NCBI GenBank assembly: GCA_026193555.1
Contig: JAPHUU010000114.1
Location: 1 to 5,769 of the forward strand
Source of the DNA: Rhodanobacter sp.
GTDB taxonomy: Bacteria > Pseudomonadota > Gammaproteobacteria > Xanthomonadales > Rhodanobacteraceae
Length of the DNA stretch: 5,769 nucleotides
Reading direction: 5' to 3'
The translations under genes and the position numbers were made by a program. Positions 1 through 5,601 of the stretch are shown here, piece by piece. A model generated the notes under the pieces. It searched no databases. It was not told where the DNA came from and worked only from the letters and a program-made list of their open reading frames with translations. Within the stretch, counting starts at the first letter, position 1. Each line of letters starts with the position of its first letter.

Positions 1-1023
1 ATAGCCGGGCCGGGTGATGTGCGCGTTCTCGAAGCCCTTGATCGAATGCACCAGGGCCAGCTGCACGTCATAAGGCAGCGAGGTGGAGATGCCGTTGGGG
101 TAGATCTCGAACGTGTCGAGTCCCTCGGGCTCAATGAATATCTGGTGCGAGGACTTCTCCGCGTAACGCACCACCTTGTCCTCGATCGACGGGCAGTAGC
201 GTGGACCGATACCCTCGATCTGGCCGGTATACAGGGGCGAGCGATCCAGTGCGCCACGGATCAGGTCGTGGGTCTGCGTGGACGTGCGGGTAATCCAGCA
301 GCTGATCTGGCGTGGATGTTCATCACGCCTGCCGAGGTAGGAAAACACCGGTGCGGGATCGTCGCCGCGCTGCTCTTCCAGTGCGCTGAAATCGATGCTG
401 CGCTGGTCGATGCGTGGCGGGGTGCCGGTCTTCAGCCGGTCAGCTGCCACCGGCAACTCGCGCAGCCGCTGCGCCAGCGCGCTGGCCGGGGGATCACCGG
501 CACGGCCGCCGGCATAGTGTGCCGGGCCGATGTGGATCCTGCCGGCGAGAAAGGTGCCGGCTGTCAGCACTACCGTGGTCGCGCCGAAGGACAGACCCAT
601 CTGGGTCACCACGCCGGTGACGCGACCGTTCTCGATGATCAGGTCGTCGACCGCCTGCTGGAACAGCTGCAGGTTCGGCTGGGTCTCGACCTGTTGCCGG
701 ATCGCCGCCTTGTACAGTGCGCGGTCGGCCTGGCAGCGGGTGGCACGCACCGCCGGCCCCTTGGATGCATTCAGCGTGCGCCACTGGATGCCGGCGCGAT
801 CGGCTGCATGCGCCATGGCGCCGCCCAGCGCGTCGATTTCCTTGACCAGATGACCCTTGCCGATGCCGCCGATGGCCGGGTTGCAGCTCATCTGACCGAT
901 CGTCTCGATGTTGTGGCTGAGCAGCAGGGTGCGCGCACCACAGCGGGCGGCGGCCAGCGCGGCCTCGGTGCCGGCGTGACCGCCACCGATCACGATGACG
1001 TCGTAGTGGGTCGGATGGCGCAT
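1..1023 (-). CDS. mnmG: tRNA uridine-5-carboxymethylaminomethyl modification enzyme MnmG (GidA), N-terminal 341 residues, cut by the window edge
   Basis: FAD-dependent partner of the GTPase MnmE. In the cytoplasm the MnmEG complex installs the (carboxymethyl)aminomethyl group at C5 of wobble uridine 34 in tRNAs reading split codon boxes. Seen on the reverse complement: an N-terminal FAD-binding Rossmann motif, GGGHAGTE at residues 13-20; the block [15 protein letters not shown] with Cys47; [10 protein letters not shown]; and the family signature [11 protein letters not shown] at 273-283 with Cys277. Cys47 and Cys277 fall at the same numbers as the two functionally important cysteines of E. 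coli MnmG. The frame stays open to base 1, ending in ITRPGY, so about 290 residues of the usual roughly 630 (the rest of the FAD domain and the C-terminal MnmE/tRNA-binding part) lie outside. The ATG at 1023 gives an N-terminus the same length as E. coli's, with a modest AGGT ribosome-binding sequence about 8 bases upstream. No frameshift or missing key residue is visible. Identification is essentially certain. Confidence 0.98.
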   Translation of the reverse strand, partial: MRHPTHYDVIVIGGGHAGTEAALAAARCGARTLLLSHNIETIGQMSCNPAIGGIGKGHLVKEIDALGGAMAHAADRAGIQWRTLNASKGPAVRATRCQADRALYKAAIRQQVETQPNLQLFQQAVDDLIIENGRVTGVVTQMGLSFGATTVVLTAGTFLAGRIHIGPAHYAGGRAGDPPASALAQRLRELPVAADRLKTGTPPRIDQRSIDFSALEEQRGDDPAPVFSYLGRRDEHPRQISCWITRTSTQTHDLIRGALDRSPLYTGQIEGIGPRYCPSIEDKVVRYAEKSSHQIFIEPEGLDTFEIYPNGISTSLPYDVQLALVHSIKGFENAHITRPGY

Positions 1024-1058
1024 CGAACTGACCTGGTAATGCAAAAAGTGACCAAACG

Positions 1059-1083
1059 TGACGGTATGGCGGCACCACCGTCA
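1059..1083. repeat. 7-bp inverted repeat in the mnmG leader (TGACGGT-N11-ACCGTCA)
   Basis: TGACGGT at 1059-1065 and ACCGTCA at 1077-1083 are exact reverse complements separated by 11 bases, 36-60 bases upstream of the mnmG ATG. The dyad would form a hairpin in the 5' leader of the mnmG transcript or act as an operator. It abuts a second dyad, sharing base 1083. The function is unknown. The sequence match is exact, but a 7-bp dyad in GC-rich DNA is only modest evidence. Confidence 0.4.
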
Positions 1084-1104
1084 TGCTCCTGATCCGCGGA
1101 GCAT
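1083..1104. repeat. 7-bp inverted repeat upstream of mnmG (ATGCTCC-N8-GGAGCAT)
   Basis: ATGCTCC at 1083-1089 pairs exactly with GGAGCAT at 1098-1104, with an 8-base loop that contains part of a CCGCGG palindrome. On the plus strand three more Ts follow (1105-1107), so it looks like a weak intrinsic terminator, but no plus-strand gene ends here. It more likely belongs to the control region or leader of the minus-strand mnmG. Low-confidence role. Confidence 0.4.
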
Positions 1105-1218
1105 TTTGGCATGTTCCGTGCTAAAACAATCATTGCACTTTCACGGGCAGACGCTGCGCGACATGCGCGTCGAGATCGGACGGACAGGGGTTCGATCGTG
1201 CGCCGGGAAAGGTAGCAA

Positions 1219-1249
1219 GACGGCACCCTTCGGGGTGCCGTCACCTTTT
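1219..1249. terminator. Perfect 10-bp hairpin with UUCG tetraloop, terminator-like
   Basis: GACGGCACCC (1219-1228), loop TTCG, GGGTGCCGTC (1233-1242). The loop closes as C-UUCG-G, the very stable tetraloop common in bacterial terminators. On the plus strand it is followed by ACC and then TTTT (1246-1249), a short delayed U-run. On the minus strand it is followed by TTGCTACCTTTCC, weaker still. No annotated plus-strand gene ends just before it. Read on the minus strand it would be the second of two tandem hairpins upstream of mnmG. Terminator by shape; the direction is uncertain. Confidence 0.6.
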
Positions 1250-1257
1250 GTGGCGAT

Positions 1258-1300
1258 GAAAACCCGAGAACCCGCAGACTGGGGCTGCGGGTTCTCGGGT
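1258..1300 (-). terminator. Perfect 16-bp hairpin with T-run on the minus strand; orphan intrinsic terminator
   Basis: ACCCGAGAACCCGCAG (1262-1277) and its exact reverse complement (1285-1300) flank a 7-base loop. Read on the minus strand, the GC-rich stem ends in GGGT and runs into TTT (1261-1259) before a C, giving four consecutive Us in RNA. This is the better terminator orientation, because on the plus strand ATGAAGATCT follows. The only recognised minus-strand gene upstream is pepN, more than 500 bp away beyond the plus-strand small gene, so this terminator has no obvious owner. Alternatives are an extragenic palindrome or part of a structured RNA. Confidence 0.6.
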
Positions 1301-1307
1301 ATGAAGA

Positions 1308-1370
1308 TCTGGCGCCCGGCGGTCTCAGGAACAGGGGGAATCCAGGATGACCGTGTTGCCGGGCGCCAGA
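1308..1370. repeat. Long hairpin: 13-bp perfect inverted repeat with GGA-rich inner loop
   Basis: TCTGGCGCCCGGC (1308-1320) is the exact reverse complement of 1358-1370. Pairing can resume inside as GGTC (1321-1324) with GACC (1349-1352) after a 5-base bulge (1353-1357), leaving a 24-base loop. On the plus strand that loop carries three GGA motifs (1328-1330, 1337-1339, 1345-1347). The element lies 7 bases from the 16-bp hairpin, and together they make a compact 110-bp structured block. It may be the body of a small RNA or an extragenic palindromic element. I cannot tell which from one copy. Confidence 0.5.
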
Positions 1371-1472
1371 AACCATGAAAGGCGTTGGCGCTGACGACCA
1401 AGCGTTGCCGTCGAGCGTGACGGGATACTTGCTCGGGGCGCGTGAACAGAGGGTGATTGGAACGGGTGAATG

Positions 1473-1526
1473 TGCCAACTCTCGGCAACAGATGACGTGA
1501 CGCGTCAGTGGCGGGTCAGGGCCACT
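1473..1526. promoter_or_regulatory. Cluster of three dyads upstream of the sigma-54 promoter, candidate activator sites
   Basis: Three dyads lie in a row: TGCC-N7-GGCA (1473-1487), the perfect palindrome TGACGCGTCA (1498-1507), and AGTGGC-N8-GCCACT (1507-1526). Relative to the predicted start near 1578 they centre at about -98, -75 and -61. The TGACG unit is repeated in tandem (1493-1502), and GTCAG recurs 11 bp apart (1504, 1515), about one helical turn. Sigma-54 promoters need an AAA+ enhancer-binding activator that usually binds dyads upstream, so the position fits. I cannot assign the activator, and no clear IHF site was seen. Confidence 0.35.
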
Positions 1527-1550
1527 TCCGGCGCAAGCTGGATACCCTCC

Positions 1551-1567
1551 TTGGCACGACAGTTGCT
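1551..1567 (+). promoter_or_regulatory. Sigma-54 (RpoN) -24/-12 promoter
   Basis: TTGGCACGACAGTTGCT matches the sigma-54 consensus TGGCACG-N4-TTGCW at every defined base. The GG (1553-1554) and GC (1565-1566) are correctly spaced, with 12 bases between the first G of each. The predicted transcription start is near 1578, giving a leader of about 25 bases before the ATG at 1603. It lies on the same strand as, and directly before, the 56-codon gene, so the gene should be silent without an activated RpoN-dependent enhancer-binding protein. This is one of the clearest regulatory signals in the window. Confidence 0.88.
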
Positions 1568-1602
1568 TCACTCCAGGCAACCACCACCAAGGGCTCCCCA
1601 CC

Positions 1603-1773
1603 ATGGACATGAATTTCGATTTCGAACCGGTTTATCCCCGCCACGATCTGCTGGTCGAAATCGGTGAGGTCGAGATGGCGATGGACAGCATGAACGATTG
1701 TGACGATGCGCAGCCGGAGCTGGAGTCACGCATGAACAGTCTGCTGGAGGCGCTGGATCACCTGGCGGTCTGA
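1603..1773 (+). CDS. Small, highly acidic protein of unknown function (56 aa), sigma-54-dependent
   Basis: I do not recognise this protein. It begins MDMNFDFEPVYPRHDLLVEIGE and ends LLEALDHLAV. Composition is striking: 15 Asp/Glu against 2 Arg and no Lys (net about -13), 6 Met, one Cys and no Trp. There is no signal peptide or membrane segment, so it is probably cytoplasmic. The stretch from about residue 15 to the end looks helical, with Leu/Ile/Val/Met spaced among acidic residues. The ATG at 1603 is preferred because AAGGG (1589-1593) sits 9 bases upstream; an in-frame ATG at 1609 would be 15 bases away. The perfect sigma-54 promoter just upstream, with a plausible leader length, is the main reason to call it a gene. 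It is convergent with pepN, with an 86-bp gap. It could be a small regulator, adaptor or protein-binding inhibitor, but nothing in the sequence decides this. Confidence 0.75.
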   Translation: MDMNFDFEPVYPRHDLLVEIGEVEMAMDSMNDCDDAQPELESRMNSLLEALDHLAV

Positions 1774-1835
1774 TGAGTCACGCACGGCCGCGCAGCCAGC
1801 GGGATCATGCGTGGCCCCGTCCCCGTCGCGAATGA
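1773..1835 (+). CDS. Possible 20-residue basic peptide overlapping the stop of the acidic gene
   Basis: The ATG at 1773-1775 overlaps the TGA of the acidic gene as TGATG, the classic arrangement for coupled translation. It opens a 20-codon frame closed by TGA at 1833-1835. The product starts MSHARPRS and has six Arg and two His against one Asp and one Glu. It has no ribosome-binding site of its own and no similarity I know of, and in GC-rich DNA an Arg-rich reading is often chance. Listed as a possibility only. Confidence 0.15.
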   Translation: MSHARPRSQRDHAWPRPRRE

Positions 1836-1859
1836 CGGCGACACCAGGATCCAGTCGGA
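1774..1859. other. Convergent spacer between the small acidic gene and pepN
   Basis: The 86-bp gap where the two genes face each other. No canonical terminator is seen. The best structures are CACGCA (1779-1784) with TGCGTG (1808-1813) and CCGTC (1823-1827) with GACGG (1834-1838), both weak and without a T-run on either strand. Termination here may be factor-dependent or may lie elsewhere. Confidence 0.5.
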
Positions 1860-4508
1860 TCAGTGATTGAGCATGTTGTCGATGATTTCCATCAGGTTGC
1901 GCGACAGGCCACTGTGTCGCGACAGTTCGACAATGGACGTGCGGGCCGCCTCGCGCCGTTGCGGCTCCAGTCGATGCCAGCCGTTGAAGGCCGTCGCCAG
2001 CCGAGCTGCAACCTGCGGGTTCAATACATCCAGCGTCAGCAGGCGTTCGGCCAGCAATCGGTAACCGCCGCCATCAAGGCGATGGAAACCGCTGGGGTTG
2101 CTGCGAACGAAGGTGCCCAGCAGTGCCTGCACGCGGTTCGGGTTTCTCAGGGTGAACTCGGGATCCTGTTCCAGCAGCCGCACCCGATCCAGCACCGCCT
2201 CGCCCGGCCTCTGCGCCTGCACGGCAAACCACTTGTCCAACGCCAGCGCATTGCCGGCATAGCGCTCTCGATAGTGATTCAGAGCGGTGGATGCTTGCGG
2301 CGCATCCCCACGTACCAGCACGGAAAGCGCGGCCATGCGGTCGGTCATGCCGGGCGCAGTGCGGTATTGCGCGAAAGCCATATCGCGGGCGTCCGTGCCT
2401 TCCAGCAGGTCGAGAAGTTCGAGCACGCGGCGCTTCAATCGGCGTCGCGCCTGGCTGACGGCATCAAGCTCGGTGCTGGCATGCGCAGCCAGGGCCAGAT
2501 AGCGCTGGCGTAGCGCCTGCGCGCCGAGCCGGGCGGCCAGATGCCGCTGCAAATCATGGCGCAAGGCATGAATGCGCTGCGGATCGACGGCCGTTTCGGA
2601 CTCGGCCAGTTCGATCTCGCCCGGTGGGGTCAGCAGGTCGGCCAGCAGCGCATCATCGATGGCGTGGTCGCCAAACAGGCTCGCCAGTGCCTCACACCAT
2701 GCCTGCAACGCGTCCGCGGCCTTGCCGTCGCGAAGGTTCTCGTAGGCCCGCGTGGCCAGTTGCTGGCCAGCCTCCCAGCGATTGAAGCCGTCCACATCAT
2801 GGCGCAGCAGCAATGCCAGTTCATCGGGGCCGTAATTGCACTCGAGCAGGACAGGTGCGGAAAAGCCGCGCAGCAGCGAAGGAACCGGTGCGTCGTCGAC
2901 GCCGTTGAAGACGAAGGATTGTTCGCTCCTTGTCAACACGACAATGCGTTCGCAGGGAGACTGTGTTTGGCCGTCCATGTGCAATGGAAGCATGTCGCCG
3001 CTGCGCGAAAACAACGCCAGCTTGACCGGAATCGGCAGCGGCAGCCCCGCCCGCCCGGCCGGATTGTTGGCGATGTGCTGGGCCAGTGTCAGCGTGTACG
3101 TGCCGCTTGCGGCATCGTGGTGGCCGTGCGCCTTCAGTCGAGGCGTGCCGGCCTGGGCGTACCACTCCAGATAGGGCGTCAGGTCGACGCCGTTGGCATC
3201 GCCGAGCGCATCGAGGAAATCCTCCAGTGTGGCGGCACGACCATCATTGTGCTCAAAGTAGCGATCCATGCCGCGGCGAAAACCGGCTTTGCCGAGTCGA
3301 CCTGCCAGCATCCGCACCAGCTCGGCGCCCTTTTCGTACACCGTGGCGGTATAGAAGTTGTTGATCTCGCTGTATTGCGCGGGACGTACCGGGTGCGACA
3401 GCGGGCCGGCGTCCTCGGGAAACTGCGCGCGGCGAAGCAGCGCGACATCCTCGATGCGTTTCAGCGGCGCGGAGTTCATGTCGGCCGAGAAACTCTGCTC
3501 GCGAAACACCGTGAGCCCCTCCTTCAGCGACAGCTGGAACCAGTCGCGGCAGGTCACCCGATTGCCGCTCCAGTTGTGGAAGTATTCGTGCGCCACCACC
3601 GCCTCGACGTGGCGGTATTCGTCGTCGGTGCTGCTGTCCGGTTCGGCCAGCAGGTATTTCGCGTTGAAGATGTTGAGGCCCTTGTTCTCCATCGCACCCA
3701 TGTTGAAATCCTGGGTGGCCACGATGTGGAACGTCTCCAGGTCGTAGTTGCGGCCGTAGTTCTGCTCATCCCAGCGCATGGCCCTTTCCAGCGCGTCCAT
3801 CGCATAGTGGCAGTGATCGATCACCTCGGCTTCGGACCAGATCTTCAGCGAGACCTTGCGACCATCGGCGGTTACGTAATCGCGTTCGATCTTCTCCAGC
3901 CGTCCGGCGACCAGGGCGAACAGGTAGCTTGGTTTTGGATAAGGGTCAACGAAGCGTGCCCAGTGCCGGCCATCGGCCAGCTCGCCGCTGCCGTCAGCGT
4001 TGCCGCCAGCCAGAAGTACTGGGAAGCGTTCGCGGTCGGCCCGCAGGGTGACGCTGTAGCGCGACTGCACATCGGGACGGTCGGGGAAGAAGGTGATGTG
4101 GCGAAAGCCCTCGGCCTCGCACTGGGTCAGCAGGAACCCGGCGTCGCGTGAGCCGGAAAGATACAGGCCCTCCAGCGCCGTATTGGCGGACGGAAGCAGC
4201 CGCACGCGGGTTTCCAGGATGCTGCCATCGCGGGCGCCGTCGACCTCCAGCACGTTATCGGCATGCCGATAGGCCGAGGCGGGCAGGGCCTCGCCGTCGA
4301 GCATGATCGACAGCAGTTCCAGATTCTCGCCGTCCAGGCGCAGCGGCGGACTCTGCGTGGGGTCACGGCGCAGCAGCAACCGGGCCGACACCTCGCTGAC
4401 ATCGATGCCGAGGTCGAACTCCAGTTCGACCGTTTCGACCCGCCAGGCCGGCGGGCGATAGTCGCTGAGACGAATCAGCGTGGGAACATGTTCTCGGAGT
4501 GCATTCAT
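1860..4508 (-). CDS. pepN: Aminopeptidase N (M1 family zinc metallopeptidase)
   Basis: Cytoplasmic zinc aminopeptidase that removes N-terminal residues from peptides late in protein turnover. The 882 residues from the ATG at 4508 compare with 870 in E. coli PepN. Numbered from that Met: the N-terminal substrate-binding block TQCEAEGFRHITFFPDRPDV around 128-147 (Gln129, Glu131); the exopeptidase motif GAMEN at 271-275; the zinc site HEYFH with His307, Glu308, His311 and Glu330 eighteen residues on; and the transition-state Tyr391 in TVYEKGAE. All sit exactly ten residues beyond their E. coli counterparts, so the active site is complete. Expected order: N-terminal beta domain (to about 200), thermolysin-like catalytic domain (to about 455), beta-sandwich (to about 555), then the C-terminal helical domain. 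An in-frame TTG at 4520 would add four residues; I prefer the ATG, although neither has a clear Shine-Dalgarno sequence. It is divergent from the epimerase gene. Confidence 0.98.
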   Translation of the reverse strand: MNALREHVPTLIRLSDYRPPAWRVETVELEFDLGIDVSEVSARLLLRRDPTQSPPLRLDGENLELLSIMLDGEALPASAYRHADNVLEVDGARDGSILETRVRLLPSANTALEGLYLSGSRDAGFLLTQCEAEGFRHITFFPDRPDVQSRYSVTLRADRERFPVLLAGGNADGSGELADGRHWARFVDPYPKPSYLFALVAGRLEKIERDYVTADGRKVSLKIWSEAEVIDHCHYAMDALERAMRWDEQNYGRNYDLETFHIVATQDFNMGAMENKGLNIFNAKYLLAEPDSSTDDEYRHVEAVVAHEYFHNWSGNRVTCRDWFQLSLKEGLTVFREQSFSADMNSAPLKRIEDVALLRRAQFPEDAGPLSHPVRPAQYSEINNFYTATVYEKGAELVRMLAGRLGKAGFRRGMDRYFEHNDGRAATLEDFLDALGDANGVDLTPYLEWYAQAGTPRLKAHGHHDAASGTYTLTLAQHIANNPAGRAGLPLPIPVKLALFSRSGDMLPLHMDGQTQSPCERIVVLTRSEQSFVFNGVDDAPVPSLLRGFSAPVLLECNYGPDELALLLRHDVDGFNRWEAGQQLATRAYENLRDGKAADALQAWCEALASLFGDHAIDDALLADLLTPPGEIELAESETAVDPQRIHALRHDLQRHLAARLGAQALRQRYLALAAHASTELDAVSQARRRLKRRVLELLDLLEGTDARDMAFAQYRTAPGMTDRMAALSVLVRGDAPQASTALNHYRERYAGNALALDKWFAVQAQRPGEAVLDRVRLLEQDPEFTLRNPNRVQALLGTFVRSNPSGFHRLDGGGYRLLAERLLTLDVLNPQVAARLATAFNGWHRLEPQRREAARTSIVELSRHSGLSRNLMEIIDNMLNH

Positions 4509-4580
4509 GGCGAACAACAATGGGGCAGGAGTGGGGACGGATCAGGCTAACATGGGCCGCTTCAACGACAGGGAAATTCC
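4509..4580. promoter_or_regulatory. Divergent intergenic region of pepN and the epimerase gene; weak -10-like TAACAT
   Basis: These 72 bp must hold the control signals for pepN (leftward) and probably the epimerase operon (rightward). The only -10-like hexamer on the plus strand is TAACAT at 4548-4553, about 28 bases before the epimerase ATG, and it has no good -35 partner. No clear leftward promoter or dyad was found. Treat the hexamer as a weak guess. Confidence 0.25.
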
Positions 4581-5579
4581 ATGACGCGCCATGCGGCTGA
4601 GCAGGTCCGCTGGGAAGGGCAGGACATCGTGGTCCTCACCGATCACGCCGGTGGTCGGCGACTGCGCATTGCAGGGCATGGTGCGGCCTTGCTGAGCTTC
4701 GAAGTGCCGGTGGCGGGAGCCATGCACGATCTTGCCGATGGCTACCGCGACGGCGCCGAGGTACTCGGCCGGCCGAGTTCGCGGTTTGCGATCATGGCGC
4801 CGTTTGCCGGCCGCATCGGTGACGCCCGCTATGCCTTCGATGGCCGGCCGCAGGATCTGCAACCGGGTGTCCCCGGCGCCGAGCGCGCGAGCCGGCACGG
4901 GTTCGTGCGTGGCGTGGATTTCGATGTCGCCGCGCTGAGCGCGGACGAGTACGGCGCCGGCGTCACCCTGGTTACCACGGCGATCCGCCCGCAGCCGGGT
5001 TACCCCCATGCGATCGATCTTGCAGTCACCTTCACTCTGGATGTCGACGGGGTTACCCTGGAAGCCGCGATGCGCAATGTCGGGGACAGTCCGGCACCGT
5101 GCTTCTTCGGCTGGCACCCGTACTTCCGGTTGGCCGCCAGCACGCCCGATGGCTGGCAGCTGCAGATCCCCGCCCGGACCTTGATCCGCACCGATGCCAA
5201 CCTGATCCCGCTGGCGGGTTCCGCCGCCTACGTGGCGCTCGACGACGCACCATCACTGGATTTTCGCCAGTCGCAGCCGGTCGGTGATCGCGTCATCGAT
5301 CAGGGCTACACCGATCTGACCGCCGACGCGGACGGCCGCATCCGCACTCGCCTGCGCGAGCCTTCCAGCGGGCTGGCCATCGCGGTGTGGCAGGAGCGGG
5401 GCGTGATGCATGCGTTCACTGCCGACACCGTGAGTCGCGACGTGCGCCGGGCGATCGCACTGGAGCCGATGGAGTGCATGGCCGATGCGTTCAACCGGCC
5501 CGATTGCGCGGCGGCCGTCCGTTTGTTGCCCGGTGCCGAGAGACGCTTTCGCTGCGGCGTCGAGGTCGATGCGCCATGA
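4581..5579 (+). CDS. Aldose 1-epimerase family protein (galactose mutarotase-like)
   Basis: Member of the aldose 1-epimerase superfamily (galactose mutarotase/GalM fold), which interconverts alpha and beta anomers of aldoses such as galactose or glucose. The product is 332 residues, normal for the family, with no signal peptide, so it is probably cytoplasmic. Visible motifs in order: FAIMAPFAGRIGDARY, with Arg78 as the sugar-binding Arg; RHGFVRG, with His106; GWHPYFRL, with His179; IDQGYTDL, with Asp240 as the likely sugar ligand; and ALEPMECMADAFN, with Glu295 as the likely catalytic base. The His pair and Glu are the residues the mutarotase mechanism uses, so the enzyme looks active. The EPMxCxxDAFN ending is typical of the broader COG2017-type epimerases, so the substrate may not be galactose and I give no gene symbol. 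The ATG at 4581 has AGGGA 6 bases upstream. The dehydratase gene follows after 22 bp on the same strand, which suggests one operon. Confidence 0.93.
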   Translation: MTRHAAEQVRWEGQDIVVLTDHAGGRRLRIAGHGAALLSFEVPVAGAMHDLADGYRDGAEVLGRPSSRFAIMAPFAGRIGDARYAFDGRPQDLQPGVPGAERASRHGFVRGVDFDVAALSADEYGAGVTLVTTAIRPQPGYPHAIDLAVTFTLDVDGVTLEAAMRNVGDSPAPCFFGWHPYFRLAASTPDGWQLQIPARTLIRTDANLIPLAGSAAYVALDDAPSLDFRQSQPVGDRVIDQGYTDLTADADGRIRTRLREPSSGLAIAVWQERGVMHAFTADTVSRDVRRAIALEPMECMADAFNRPDCAAAVRLLPGAERRFRCGVEVDAP

Positions 5580-5590
5580 ACCACTGCCCC

Positions 5591-5594
5591 GGAG
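5591..5594 (+). promoter_or_regulatory. Ribosome-binding site of the dehydratase gene
   Basis: GGAG lies 7 bases before the ATG at 5602, in the 22-bp gap after the epimerase stop. It fixes the ATG at 5602 over the in-frame GTG immediately before it (5599), which would be only 4 bases from the GGAG. Confidence 0.7.
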
Positions 5595-5601
5595 ACTCGT
5601 G

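Larger units (their letters stand above)
1258..1370 (-). ncRNA. Candidate small RNA ending at the 16-bp terminator hairpin (5' end unknown)
   Basis: A bulged long hairpin (1370-1308 read on the minus strand) is followed by a strong hairpin with a U-run (1300-1258), which is the architecture of many bacterial small RNAs. No protein gene on this strand explains the terminator. I see no convincing sigma-70 promoter on the minus strand, so the 5' end is arbitrary and may lie further up, toward 1500. It does not match any RNA family I can recognise by eye. This is inference from structure only. Confidence 0.25.
1024..1602. other. Gene-poor, structure-rich intergenic region between mnmG and the small acidic gene
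   Basis: About 580 bp between divergently transcribed genes. Several open frames cross it (for example minus strand 1488-1141 and 1610-990, plus strand 1058-1378), but they read straight through perfect inverted repeats, start at weak codons or overlap mnmG, and resemble no family I know. I treat it as non-coding. From left to right it holds two dyads in the mnmG leader, a UUCG hairpin, a 16-bp hairpin, a long 13-bp-arm hairpin, a cluster of short dyads and a sigma-54 promoter. Each is listed separately. Confidence 0.75.

Noticed and set aside
19..1092. 357-codon open frame on the plus strand opposite mnmG
   Set aside because: It is an antisense shadow of mnmG, whose family signatures and cysteines are intact on the other strand.
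1258..1370. Possible 6S RNA or other known RNA family
   Set aside because: The long hairpin invited the comparison, but length, bulge layout and sequence do not match the 6S pattern by eye. A covariance-model search (Infernal/Rfam) would settle it.
1258..1370. REP-type mobile palindrome (RAYT-associated)
   Set aside because: Only one copy of each palindrome occurs in the window and no REP tetranucleotide head was seen. A genome-wide copy count would decide.
1141..1488. 115-codon minus-strand frame through the structured intergenic region
   Set aside because: It starts at TTG, reads through three perfect inverted repeats, and resembles no family; it is better explained as RNA or DNA structure.
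990..1610. 206-codon minus-strand frame overlapping the start of mnmG
   Set aside because: It overlaps mnmG out of frame, covers the sigma-54 promoter and all hairpins, and its composition (Ser/Arg/Pro-rich) is typical of a chance GC-rich frame.
2541..4151. 536-codon open frame on the plus strand opposite pepN
   Set aside because: It is wholly antisense to a complete, motif-perfect pepN, lacks any recognisable domain, and long antisense frames are common in GC-rich genes.
4542..5117. 191-codon minus-strand frame opposite the epimerase gene
   Set aside because: It is antisense to a well-supported epimerase gene and shows no domain.
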